A stretch of DNA of 64,000 bases from assembly GCA_036513415.1 (NCBI GenBank), contig DATBZA010000088.1:24651-88650 (forward strand). The letters run 5' to 3'. The DNA is from 40CM-4-68-19 sp036513415. GTDB lineage: Bacteria; Myxococcota; Myxococcia; Myxococcales; 40CM-4-68-19. A program made the position numbers and the translations under genes. Below are positions 18,630-26,551 of the stretch, one piece after another. Below the pieces are notes generated by a model. The model saw only the letters and a list, made by a program, of their open reading frames with translations. It did not search any database and was not told where the DNA came from. How positions within the stretch are numbered: the stretch's first letter is position 1; each line of letters starts with the position of its first letter.

Positions 18630-18837
18630 CACGTCCGGGAGATCCTGTCGCCGGGCAAGGAGCACGACGCGGAACTGCGGCGCGAGCCAGCGTGACGCGG
18701 GAAAACTGATTGGTACGGTTCTCGCAGCCTGGGTCACCAATCCGTCGCCACTTCGTAACCGAACATTGGCCGACGAGAAGTGACGCGCTCACTACCATGC
18801 GCCGGCTTCAACGACTTGCGCACTCGAGGAGGAGACC

Positions 18838-20502
18838 ATGAATCGTCGAATCAGTTGGACGTTCGTCGCAGCAGGCCTTGTGACGACCGTAACAGCAGCT
18901 GTTGCACAGTCACGATCGTCAGGACCGTCGATCACGCACTTGCAGGACCCCAACACCAAGGCCGTCGGCTACGCCCCGGCATCGCGGCTCTCGACGGAGC
19001 TCCGTCAGACCCTTGTGGCGCAAGGCTCGATGGCGCTCGAAAACCCGCTGGGGATCATCGGCTGGTACGGTTACGAGAACGATACGCCGAGCCCGGACAA
19101 CCCGGCTGTGCCGCAGATGGTCCCGACGGCGGCGATTCCGGTCGAGGCGCAGAAGACGGAGCCGGACAAGAACACCTACCTTGTCCTGAAGAATCAGAAG
19201 GGCGCCGACCCCGACTACGACTATGGTGCGCACTTCCTCTTCCAGGGCCACGAGCTTGCCGCGACGGTTGCGGGCGCCAAGCAGGGGTACATCACGCGGA
19301 TCAACCTCGACGCCGACACCGCGCATCGGGTGACGCTGATGGCAACCCAGGACACCACGGGCAAGCCGATCGCCACCATCGACGGCTCGACCTGGGACCC
19401 GTTCGCGCAACGCCTGCTGTTCACCACGGAAAGCGCGGGAGCTCCGACCTATGCGGCCACCGCGAGCTTCCCGTCCACGGTCGAGGACGTGTCCGGTGCG
19501 CTCGGACGCGGCGGCTACGAGGGCATCCAGAACGACTCGCGCGGCAACCTCTGGATCGTCGAGGACATCGGGGGACCGAACAAGCAGGGAACGACCGCAC
19601 GGCAGCCGAACAGCTACGTCTACCGGTACGTGCCGAAGGAGCCGGGCGATATCCACAATGGAAAGCTGCAGGTCCTGCAAGTCATGAATGCGGGGCATCC
19701 GGTCACGTTCGAATCGCAGGCCACGGTCCTCGCTCCGGATCAGGTCGCGCTGCGCACGTACGGACAGTCGTACGCCACCAGTTGGGTGACCGTCCACGAC
19801 ACGGCCGTCCATGGCAACGCGCCCTTCAATGCGAATGCGCTTGCGAAGCTGGCGCAGGGCACGCCTTTCAAGCGGCCGGAAAACGGCGTCTTCCGGCCGG
19901 GAACCGGTTTCCGCGAGTTCTATTTTGACGAGACTGGCGACACGAACGCGACCAGCCCCGAGAACGGCGACCCGGTGACGGGCGCGGGCGGCGCCGGTGG
20001 CTGGACCTCGATCTTCAAGCTCGTGCAGAGCGATCCGTCGGCGGACCAGGGCACGCTCTCGCTTTTCTACGAGGGCAACCGAGCGGTTGCGGGCCTCGAC
20101 AACATCCAGTTCCTCTCGCGAGACCAGTTGTTGGCGGTCGAGGACGCGGGAGACACCTTGCACTCCCAGCGCAAGGCGCTGGATTCGGGCTACCTCTTCG
20201 ACGTCACCATCGACTACTCCCGTGGAGCGCAGCCAGTCCGCTGGCTCGCCGAGGGACGCGATCCGTCCGCGGCGATCGACTCGGCGATCGGCGGGGCGGG
20301 CAAGAACGACGGTGACAACGAGATCACCGGCGTGCACGTCTCCGACGGCGATCCGTCGGTCCACGGGATCCTCGGCGCGAAGGTCCCCAGGGTGTGGCAG
20401 GACGGCTGGCGTTGGTTCTGGAGCCAGCAGCACGGCGACAACGCCGCCTGGGAAGTGCTCCCTGCCTCGCGGGGCGAGCAGGATGAGAGGGGCAGGAACT
20501 AG
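18838..20502 (+). CDS. Secreted PhoX-like (DUF839) protein
   Basis: A 554-residue protein with a Sec-type signal peptide (about 1-24, ending TAAVAQ). The body resembles the DUF839/PhoX family: GYEGIQNDSRGNLWIVEDIGG, FYFDETGDTN and DGWRWFWSQQHGDNAAWEVL. PhoX enzymes are periplasmic calcium/iron-dependent alkaline phosphatases with a propeller fold, but they usually carry a Tat signal, which I do not see here. Phosphatase activity is therefore a family inference. The ribosome site is GAGGAG. A strong hairpin follows the stop. Confidence 0.8.
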   Translation: MNRRISWTFVAAGLVTTVTAAVAQSRSSGPSITHLQDPNTKAVGYAPASRLSTELRQTLVAQGSMALENPLGIIGWYGYENDTPSPDNPAVPQMVPTAAIPVEAQKTEPDKNTYLVLKNQKGADPDYDYGAHFLFQGHELAATVAGAKQGYITRINLDADTAHRVTLMATQDTTGKPIATIDGSTWDPFAQRLLFTTESAGAPTYAATASFPSTVEDVSGALGRGGYEGIQNDSRGNLWIVEDIGGPNKQGTTARQPNSYVYRYVPKEPGDIHNGKLQVLQVMNAGHPVTFESQATVLAPDQVALRTYGQSYATSWVTVHDTAVHGNAPFNANALAKLAQGTPFKRPENGVFRPGTGFREFYFDETGDTNATSPENGDPVTGAGGAGGWTSIFKLVQSDPSADQGTLSLFYEGNRAVAGLDNIQFLSRDQLLAVEDAGDTLHSQRKALDSGYLFDVTIDYSRGAQPVRWLAEGRDPSAAIDSAIGGAGKNDGDNEITGVHVSDGDPSVHGILGAKVPRVWQDGWRWFWSQQHGDNAAWEVLPASRGEQDERGRN

Positions 20503-20520
20503 CCGCCTCCTGACCAGGAG

Positions 20521-20554
20521 CGCGAAGGCCCGGGCACGCCAAAGGGCCTTCGCG
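20521..20554 (+). terminator. Hairpin after the PhoX-like gene
   Basis: A perfect 11-bp inverted repeat (CGCGAAGGCCC / GGGCCTTCGCG) with a 12-base loop starts 18 bases after the PhoX-like stop. There is no T-tract, so it would be an atypical terminator or an mRNA-stabilising stem. It separates this gene from the chrA remnant. Confidence 0.6.
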
Positions 20555-20588
20555 TCCAGACCTCCCTACCGGCTGGACGGAGCAGGAA

Positions 20589-21254
20589 GTGCTCTGGATC
20601 TTCCTGGCCTCGGGGGTCGCAGTGATGCTGGTGCGCACGCCGTTTCCGCGCGCGGGCGCAGCGGCCATCCTGGTGCCGCCGCCCTTTCTGCTCGCCGGTC
20701 TGGGCGGACCCGCGACGGTTCCGGTCCTCCTGAAGATCCTCTGGTTCTTCACGATCGCCGGTTCCGTCGTGTTCGGCAGCGGGCTGGCCATCGTGCCCTT
20801 TCTGCACGGCGGCGTGGTGAACGACTTCCACTGGCTGGACGAGCGGCAGTTCCTCGACGCAGTCGCGGTGGCGATGATCACGCCCGGGCCGGTGGTGATC
20901 ACCGTCGCCTTCGTCGGGTATCTGGTGGCGGGATTGGCCGGCGCGCTCGTGGCGGCGTTGGGCGTCTTCCTGCCCTGCTACCTCTTCGTCATCATCCCAG
21001 CCCCGTACTACCGCCGCTGGGCCCGCGTGCCGCAGATCAAGTCCTTCGTGGACGGGGTCACTGCCGCCGCCACGGGGGCGATCGCTGGCGCCGCCTTCGT
21101 TCTGGGCAAGCGCGCCATCTTCGACGTGCCCACGGCCGCCATCGCCGCGGTCGCGCTGCTCGTCCTGGTCAAGGCGCGCAAGGTGCCCGAGCCGGTGCTG
21201 ATGCTCGCCGCGGGCGCCGCAGGCCTGATCTTGCGCGGCGGGAGCGTTCGATGA
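20589..21254 (+). pseudogene. chrA: Chromate transporter ChrA, C-terminal half only
   Basis: The 221-codon frame matches only the second CHR domain of a chromate efflux transporter: FGSGLAIVPFLHGGVV, VAMITPGPVVITVAFVGYL and LPCYLFVIIPAPYYRR, with about six membrane segments. A full bidomain ChrA has about 400 residues; the first CHR domain is missing, and the sequence enters in the inter-domain linker (EVLWIFLASG). The GTG used here follows GGAGCAGGAA, so a half-protein might still be made; short single-domain CHR proteins exist but usually as pairs. A truncated gene is the likelier reading, given the broken genes that follow. Confidence 0.75.
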
Positions 21255-21313
21255 AGAGACTCTTGTTGGTCAGCAACTCGACCCAGTACGGCCGCGGCTA
21301 TCTGGATCACTCG
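21251..21313 (+). pseudogene. pepE: Peptidase E (dipeptidase E), first 21 codons only
   Basis: The frame overlaps the chrA stop as ATGA and opens MKRLLLVSNSTQYGRGYLDH, which matches the very conserved N-terminus of peptidase E (RLLLLSNS-x-GYL-H). After codon 21 the similarity ends abruptly and a different frame encodes the tail of ornithine cyclodeaminase. The catalytic Ser and the rest of the enzyme are absent. Confidence 0.7.
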
Positions 21314-21615
21314 ACAAACAGGAGCTGGACCCGGAAATCCTCGCATCGGCCAAGGTCGTCGTCGACGTCCTGGAACAGTGCGCCGCGATCGGTGAGCTGC
21401 ATCATGCGCTGGACGCCAGGCTGATGCAGCGCGCAGACATCCACGCCGAGCTCGCCGAGGTCGTTTCAGGTTCGAAGCCCGGGCGCACGTCCGACCAGGA
21501 GGTCGTCGTCTTCGACGGCACGGGAACGGCCCTCCAGGACGTGGCCGCCGCGGCGGCTGTTTATGAGAAAGCAGTCAGGTCAGGGACCGGCGAAGGCATC
21601 GATTTCGCTCTTTGA
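21313..21615 (+). pseudogene. Ornithine cyclodeaminase / mu-crystallin family, C-terminal 100 residues
   Basis: From 21313 the frame reads DKQELDPEILASAKVVVDVL, continues to LHHALD and HAELAEVVSGSKPGRTSDQE, then VVFDGTGTALQDVAAAAAVYE, the standard C-terminal part of the ornithine cyclodeaminase family. The N-terminal two thirds, with the substrate and most NAD contacts, are missing. The frame joins the pepE head within TCGACAAAC, so this is a fusion scar between two unrelated genes. Confidence 0.75.
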
Positions 21616-21706
21616 CCGCCCGATGTGCTGACGAGCTGCGCGGACAGCCGGCTGCCTGCTTGTCCGTCGCTCTGCGTTCCGATCACCCAATGGCCATCGT
21701 CCGGCG

Positions 21707-22513
21707 GTGAATCCTATAACTCGAACCCTGCCGATGTGCGCCCTGCTCTTTTCCCTACCGACCTGGGGCGTGGCGCTGCGGTATCCGCAGGCCGACCTGC
21801 ACGGCTTTCCCTCGATGAGCGATCAGACCGGCAAGCTCATCGCCGATGGCGAGCTCACCCAGAAGCTCGAGGGCAACCGGCTCGTCGTGCACGCGGTCTG
21901 GCGCTTCAAGGACGGCCGCGTCGCCATCGAGGACGACCGGCTGCGCCTCAAGCCCGAGCTCGCTCAGGAGAGCTTCCGCTGGGTCGAGCGCCGCGGCAAG
22001 ACGAACCTTCGGCGGATCGAGGTCGACTTCGGCACCGGCAAGGCGACCGTGACGCATTTCAACGAGGGCAAGCCCGAGACTTGGAGCGAGAAGCTGGATC
22101 TCCCTGCGGGCAGGGCGTTCACCGGATACTCGACCGCGCTGGCCGTCTCGCAGCTGCGAGACGAGCTCCAGGAGAAAGACACGCGTCGCGAGCTGACTTT
22201 CATCGCCTTCACCCCGAAGCCGCGCACGGTCTCGCTGGAGATCTCCCGGCAGCAGGGCGTCCACATCCGCGCCGCGGGCCGCGAGCTCGCCGCCGACCTG
22301 TTCACGCTGCATCCGAAGATCCCTTTTCCCGTCAGCCTCTTCGCCGGCGCGAAGGACGCCCACCTCTGGTTTACCCACTCGGTGCCGCCCTCGCTCCTGC
22401 GCGCCGAGCAGAACCTGGCGGAGAAGGACGACCCTGTCGTCCTCATCGACGTGATCCCGCGCGGAGCGGCGCTGCCGAAGCCGGCCGCGCGCAGGAGCAA
22501 ACCCGCGCGATAG
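21707..22513 (+). CDS. Exported protein of unknown function
   Basis: A 268-residue product from a GTG start (an ATG 27 bases later is an alternative). It has a hydrophobic N-terminal export signal (LPMCALLFSLPTWGVAL), a beta-rich body with many charged residues, and a basic, Pro/Ala-rich tail (KPAARRSKPAR). I cannot assign a family. It precedes the ArsR-like gene by 51 bases, but a promoter lies between them. Confidence 0.65.
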   Translation: MNPITRTLPMCALLFSLPTWGVALRYPQADLHGFPSMSDQTGKLIADGELTQKLEGNRLVVHAVWRFKDGRVAIEDDRLRLKPELAQESFRWVERRGKTNLRRIEVDFGTGKATVTHFNEGKPETWSEKLDLPAGRAFTGYSTALAVSQLRDELQEKDTRRELTFIAFTPKPRTVSLEISRQQGVHIRAAGRELAADLFTLHPKIPFPVSLFAGAKDAHLWFTHSVPPSLLRAEQNLAEKDDPVVLIDVIPRGAALPKPAARRSKPAR

Positions 22514-22529
22514 CCCCGGCCGCTTCCGC

Positions 22530-22567
22530 TTGACACGCTCTTTGTCACTTAGCATAGTGACTAAGTG
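22530..22567 (+). promoter_or_regulatory. Promoter with overlapping palindromic operator for the ArsR-like gene
   Basis: TTGACA at 22530-22535 and CATAGT at 22553-22558 are separated by 17 bases, a good sigma-70-type promoter. Two palindromes cover it: GTCACT-N6-AGTGAC (22544-22561) and CACTTAG-N8-CTAAGTG (22546-22567). The second ends on the GTG start codon, which lies 7 bases after the -10 box, where transcription should begin. The layout implies autorepression and a leaderless mRNA. Confidence 0.7.
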
Positions 22568-22867
22568 ATTCCGAGCGGCGTGGCGGCGGCGCTGGCGAAC
22601 GACCGGCGGTTGTCCATCCTCAACTGGCTGAAGAAGCCGCGGGCCCACTTCCCAGCCCAGGTCGACGGCGACCTGGTCAAGGACGGCGTGTGCAGCCTCT
22701 TCATCGCCAACAAGCTCGGCGTGACGCAGGCCAGCGCGCACGAGCACCTCAAGATCCTTGCGGGCTTGGGCCTGATCAGGGCGAAGCGGATAAAAAAATG
22801 GACCTTCTACCGCCGCGACGAGAAGCGCATCGCCGAGGCCCGCCGGGTGCTCCGTGAGTCCTTCTAG
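22565..22867 (+). CDS. ArsR-like winged-helix transcriptional regulator
   Basis: A 100-residue single-domain regulator. Residues 8-25 (AALANDRRLSILNWLKK) form the first helices, and FIANKLGVTQASAHEHLKIL is the recognition helix-turn-helix, followed by the wing KKWTFYRRDE. The GTG at 22565 directly follows an in-frame TAA, so no upstream start is possible; there is no ribosome site, which fits leaderless translation. The gene overlaps the dehydratase gene by 14 bases, so both are expressed together. No metal-binding Cys pair like that of true metal-sensing ArsR proteins is evident. Confidence 0.88.
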   Translation: MIPSGVAAALANDRRLSILNWLKKPRAHFPAQVDGDLVKDGVCSLFIANKLGVTQASAHEHLKILAGLGLIRAKRIKKWTFYRRDEKRIAEARRVLRESF

Positions 22868-23795
22868 CGTCGGCCGCGAGCAGATCGCCGCCACCGAGGC
22901 GCTGATCCGCCCGCACATCCGCTTCACGCCCGTCGTCGAGGTGGACGGCCCCGACTTCGGCCTCCCGGCCTTCACGCTGGTGCTCAAGCTCGAGCTGCTG
23001 CAGCAGTCGGGGTCCTTCAAGGCCCGCGGCGCCTTCGCGAATCTGCTCCTGCGGCCGGTGCCGGCGGCAGGAGTTGTCGCCGCTTCCGGCGGCAACCACG
23101 GCGCGGCGGTCGCGCACGCCGCCCGCGACCTCGAGATCCCGGCCCGCATCTACGTGCCGCGCATCTCCACCCAGGCGAAGGTCGACCGCATCCGCGCCTG
23201 CGGTGCCGAGCTGATGCTGGTGGGCGACCGTTATGCCGACGCGCTCGCGGCGAGCGAGGCCTGGGCCGCCTCGTCAGGCGCGCTGCCGGTGCACGCCTTC
23301 GACCAGGACGAGACCCTGATGGGCGCCGGAACGCTGGGCCTCGAGCTGGAGCAGCAGGCGGGAGCGGTCGACGCGGTCCTCGCTTCGGTGGGCGGCGGGG
23401 GTCTCATCGGCGGCATCGCCGCATGGTTCACGGACCGGGTCAGCGTCGTCGGCGTCGAGCCCGAGCTGGCCCCGACGCTCACGCGGGCGCTAGAGGCGGG
23501 AGAGCCCGTGGACGCGCCAGCAGGGGGCATCGCCGCCGACTCGCTCGCGCCGCGCCGCGTGGGCGCGCGCGTCTTTCCCATCGCCCAACGCTACGTGAAG
23601 CGTGTCGTGCTCGTCACCGACCAGGAGATCGCGCAGGCGCAGCAGGCGCTGTGGAGCACGTTGCGCGTCGCGGCCGAGCCCGGCGGCGCCGCGGCCCTGG
23701 CGGCCCTGCTCTCGCATCGCTTCGAGGCACGAGCAGGGTCCCGCATCGCGGTCGTGATCAGCGGCGGAAATACCTCCGCCGTCAATTTCGAGTAG
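22854..23795 (+). CDS. PLP-dependent threonine/serine dehydratase-like enzyme
   Basis: A 313-residue fold-type II PLP enzyme. The PLP-binding Lys is in QQSGSFKARGAFANL (about 45-59), the substrate loop is ASGGNHGAAVAHAA, and the phosphate-binding glycine loop is SVGGGGLIGGIAAW. The catabolic threonine dehydratase (TdcB-like) family, including serine racemase-like members, fits best; there is no ACT regulatory domain. Its GTG start lies inside the end of the ArsR-like gene, so translation is coupled and the regulator probably responds to an amino acid or keto acid. Exact substrate is uncertain. Confidence 0.88.
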   Translation: MSPSSVGREQIAATEALIRPHIRFTPVVEVDGPDFGLPAFTLVLKLELLQQSGSFKARGAFANLLLRPVPAAGVVAASGGNHGAAVAHAARDLEIPARIYVPRISTQAKVDRIRACGAELMLVGDRYADALAASEAWAASSGALPVHAFDQDETLMGAGTLGLELEQQAGAVDAVLASVGGGGLIGGIAAWFTDRVSVVGVEPELAPTLTRALEAGEPVDAPAGGIAADSLAPRRVGARVFPIAQRYVKRVVLVTDQEIAQAQQALWSTLRVAAEPGGAAALAALLSHRFEARAGSRIAVVISGGNTSAVNFE

Positions 23796-23828
23796 CGGCC
23801 GCGGTTCGATGCGGCCTGCTCCGAACGA

Positions 23829-24041
23829 TCAGCCTTTGTCGGCGCGCGCCACCGTGGTCTTGTCGGAGGCGTCGGTCTTCTTCGCCTTCTGCTGCTGCTT
23901 GCTCTGCTTCTTCGTCTTCTGCGCGACGGCCGGCTTCTGCCGCGGCTGCTCCGTGGTCTCTACCTTGTCTTCGCAGGCCAAAGCCGCGTGCGCGGACACA
24001 GCGGCGAATGCGGCGGCGACAGCGGTTGCGAGCTTGCGCAT
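23829..24041 (-). CDS. Small exported Lys/Gln-rich protein
   Basis: A 70-residue protein with a clear signal peptide (MRKLATAVAAAFAAVSAHA) and a mature part containing one Cys and a highly basic low-complexity stretch (KTKKQSKQQQKAKK). It may bind acidic envelope polymers, by inference. It lies 122 bases downstream of the beta-barrel gene on the same strand. Confidence 0.6.
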   Translation of the reverse strand: MRKLATAVAAAFAAVSAHAALACEDKVETTEQPRQKPAVAQKTKKQSKQQQKAKKTDASDKTTVARADKG

Positions 24042-24163
24042 GATGCCCTCGTTCCAGCCGGAGTGGCCGGCAGCCCGGAGCATTGCGCGAGACCGTGGCT
24101 TGCGCAACTTGATCGCAAGGCCGACACAAAAACAGGCCCGCAACTGCCGGTCGAGGCTCGAAA

Positions 24164-24943
24164 TCAGCGCTTGGAAGACAAGTCGAAGACCCACGCGAGA
24201 CCGAAGCTCGGATGCACCAGGCGTCCTGGGAAGACGACCAATTCGGCCACCAACTCGAGCCCCAGCTTCGAGAAGAGCCGCACACCGCCGGTGATCCCTG
24301 GGTTCGTGGTCGTGCTGGTGAGCACCGAGTTGTCGCTGGTGACGTGGAACTCTCCCCATATGCGCGAGACGCCGACGCTGGCGAACGGCGTCACGCTCCC
24401 CGGCCCGAAGTCGAAACGGTAGCCTGCGCCCAGGTCGGCTCCGAAATCGACCGTATCGAGCGTGTCGCGAGTCGTCGGCTCGGTGACGGGACTCCGCGAC
24501 CTCGCCACCACCACGTAGCCGCGGATTCCGGCGGAAAGCGGGCCCCCTTGGTCCCAAGCGAGTCCCGCTTCCAGGGCCCCCTGATGCGAGCTCACCTCGT
24601 TGATCTTGATCGGGGGGATATAGGCGAGTCCGACGAAGGCGCGGAAATCCTCGGGCGCGGGGAGACCGATCGCAAGCCGCGGGCGGGGAAAGACTGGCGT
24701 TTGATCGGAGGCGGTGATCTGCCGCTTGCCGCCTGTGGTGCCGTCGATAGGCGGGATGACGATGATCTCGAGCCCCAGGCTGAGCTCGCCCGCCCGATAT
24801 GCGCCGGGCGCGTTGCCAGGCTGCAGCGCGATCAGCAGCGAATGGATCTCGATAAGCCGCTCCTCCTGGTCGAGCATGGTCTGCGCCCTCGCGGCGCCTG
24901 CGGCCAGAGCAAGAGGAAGGAAAGCAATCCCGAACGCCCTCAT
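24164..24943 (-). CDS. Predicted outer-membrane beta-barrel protein
   Basis: A 259-residue protein with a signal peptide (LPLALAAGAARA-Q) and a body of alternating hydrophobic/polar strands and turns, such as DLGAGYRFDFGPGSVTPFASV, GLELVAELVVFPG and the C-terminal HPSFGLAWVFDLSSK. This fits a small outer-membrane barrel of the OmpA/OmpW size class. Its ATG overlaps the stop of the propeller lipoprotein gene by four bases, so the two are translationally coupled. Confidence 0.72.
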   Translation of the reverse strand: MRAFGIAFLPLALAAGAARAQTMLDQEERLIEIHSLLIALQPGNAPGAYRAGELSLGLEIIVIPPIDGTTGGKRQITASDQTPVFPRPRLAIGLPAPEDFRAFVGLAYIPPIKINEVSSHQGALEAGLAWDQGGPLSAGIRGYVVVARSRSPVTEPTTRDTLDTVDFGADLGAGYRFDFGPGSVTPFASVGVSRIWGEFHVTSDNSVLTSTTTNPGITGGVRLFSKLGLELVAELVVFPGRLVHPSFGLAWVFDLSSKR

Positions 24944-26064
24944 CGCCGCGGGGCTCGGGCCAGGCCGGTGAGAAACTGGCCGGTGGTGTCGAAGCCGGCG
25001 TAGTACATGGTCCAGGTGCTGCCATCGAGGAAGACCGACGGTGTGGTCAGGCCGCCGGAGTCGAACTGGCCGGCCGCGCCCACGGAGAGGGCCTCGCCGA
25101 GCGGTCCAGGTTGCCTGACCTTCACCCAGGTCCGCCCGTCGTTGGACTCGGCATAGCCGATCACTCCGCGGCTCGGCCCGCCGAACGCGCCTGGCGCCTG
25201 GCAGCCGCGGTACCACATCCGGTAGAGCTGGTCCCGCTCCTTGAACACCGACGGCTGGTAGGCGCAGGCGACGTCGAAGCTGCCGGCGGGACCGAGATCG
25301 AGGACGGAGCCGCCGAACTGTTTGCCTGGGACCTTCGTCCAGTTGCGCGCGTCGGTGGAGACGGCCAGCGCCACCCGCCAGGAGTTCCCGGCATCGTTGG
25401 CCGAGTAGTACATCTTGTATTCGGCGCCGTCCTTGATCACCCAGACGTAGCCGACCTGCTGCGCGTCGATGGCTCCGGTGGCGCCGATGGGGAGCACACT
25501 CCCACCCGGGCCCGGGCCATCGTAGAAGCGAGTGAAGTGGATGCCGTCGGTCGACTCGGCATAGCCAATGCGCCGGTTGTCGGCCAGCGTGCCGTTGGGA
25601 CAATTGAAGGGCTTGGTGCTGCCGTTGTACCACATGCGGTAGAGCGACCCGTCCTTGAGGACGTAAGGACGATAGGTCAGGTAATCGTCGAAGTTGCCGG
25701 CGACGCCGATGTCGAGGATGGCTCCGCCGGTTTCGGTTCCGGGGACCCGGGTCCACGCGAGTCCGTCGTTCGACTGGGCAAGTCCGATGCGCCAGTGGGC
25801 GCTGTTGATCCCCGCGCACGAACCATTCGTGTCCGCGCCGCCGTAGTACAGCCTGTAGACGTCGCCATCCTTGAAAGCGGAGATGGTGAAGTTGCCCCGC
25901 TCGTCGAAGTTGCCAGGGCTGCCCAGGCCCAGCACAGCGCCGCCCGGACCAGTCCCCGGCACCTTCTGCCAGGCGATCGGCTCTAGATCAGCGGTTGTTG
26001 ACGAGCAGCGCGCGAGGAGCAGGTGCGCGGCGAGGAGCAGCGAGAAGCGACCGAGGAATGTCAT
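24940..26064 (-). CDS. Five-bladed beta-propeller lipoprotein, glycosidase-like fold
   Basis: From the ATG at 26064 the product has 374 residues, with a lipoprotein signal (MTFLGRFSLLLAAHLLLARC). The rest consists of five repeats of about 70 residues, each with a GG-(A/S)-(V/I)-L-x-(L/I)-G-x-x-G-x-(F/I)-D segment and a K-D-G-x-x-Y-(R/K)-M-(W/Y)-Y segment, then I-G-(Y/L)-A-x-S-x-D-G-x-x-W. Such repeats build five-bladed propellers as in GH43/GH130-like proteins; I do not see a clear glycosidase catalytic set. It is sandwiched between a cupredoxin lipoprotein and an outer-membrane barrel. Confidence 0.8.
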   Translation of the reverse strand: MTFLGRFSLLLAAHLLLARCSSTTADLEPIAWQKVPGTGPGGAVLGLGSPGNFDERGNFTISAFKDGDVYRLYYGGADTNGSCAGINSAHWRIGLAQSNDGLAWTRVPGTETGGAILDIGVAGNFDDYLTYRPYVLKDGSLYRMWYNGSTKPFNCPNGTLADNRRIGYAESTDGIHFTRFYDGPGPGGSVLPIGATGAIDAQQVGYVWVIKDGAEYKMYYSANDAGNSWRVALAVSTDARNWTKVPGKQFGGSVLDLGPAGSFDVACAYQPSVFKERDQLYRMWYRGCQAPGAFGGPSRGVIGYAESNDGRTWVKVRQPGPLGEALSVGAAGQFDSGGLTTPSVFLDGSTWTMYYAGFDTTGQFLTGLARAPRR

Positions 26065-26083
26065 CCAAGCACCTGGAACGGGC

Positions 26084-26437
26084 TCAGTAGCCACTGCCAC
26101 CATCGACGCCCGGCTGCAGGACGGTCACCGTCCCCGCGAACGCCGCGCCTGGGTTCACCGTGTCGTTGAAGTTGCACGTCTGGGGCCCGGTGAGAGTCGC
26201 TGTGAAGCTCCCGTCGGTGGCGAGCGCCATGGGCGTGGAAAGCTCCGGGCAGCTCGAGGTGATCTGGTGGCTCGCGGTGTCCTTGTTGACGAAGCTGACC
26301 TGCGCCCCGCTAGGGATGGTGATCGTTCTCGGGTTGATCCCCGCCGCGGTGATCTGGAGCTGGACAGGTCCCTGAGGGGGGCTTGAGCTGCCGCCGCACG
26401 CGAGAACGAGCAGGGAGAAAGCAACGGCAACACGCAT
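26084..26437 (-). CDS. Cupredoxin-like lipoprotein
   Basis: A 117-residue protein with a lipoprotein signal (FSLLVLAC-GGSSSP). The mature part has the layout of a small cupredoxin: INPRTITIPSGAQVSFVNKD, then SHQITSS, a Cys-Pro, and a second Cys in a GPQTCNFND loop followed by AGTVTV. The His of SHQI and the following Cys residues are candidate copper ligands, although the usual C-x-x-H-x-x-M tail is not obvious. It is the first gene of a three-gene operon whose next member starts 19 bases downstream. Confidence 0.75.
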   Translation of the reverse strand: MRVAVAFSLLVLACGGSSSPPQGPVQLQITAAGINPRTITIPSGAQVSFVNKDTASHQITSSCPELSTPMALATDGSFTATLTGPQTCNFNDTVNPGAAFAGTVTVLQPGVDGGSGY

Positions 26438-26551
26438 GGTTCCCTCCTAGGGAAGACAAAGCCGCTCTTCTGACGCCGGCAGATGGAGCAGCACGGTGGC
26501 CTAGACGTCCCACGGCCATCGAATGTTCCCCGAAAACTGCCCGTCGCGCGT

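Noticed and set aside
18919..20433. A minus-strand open frame of 504 codons opposite the PhoX-like gene
   Set aside because: Composition is Arg/Val/Asp-rich and lacks domain motifs; the sense strand has a signal peptide and family motifs.
21424..21615. A stand-alone 63-codon gene
   Set aside because: It is the internal-ATG part of the ornithine cyclodeaminase tail, which continues upstream in frame to 21313.
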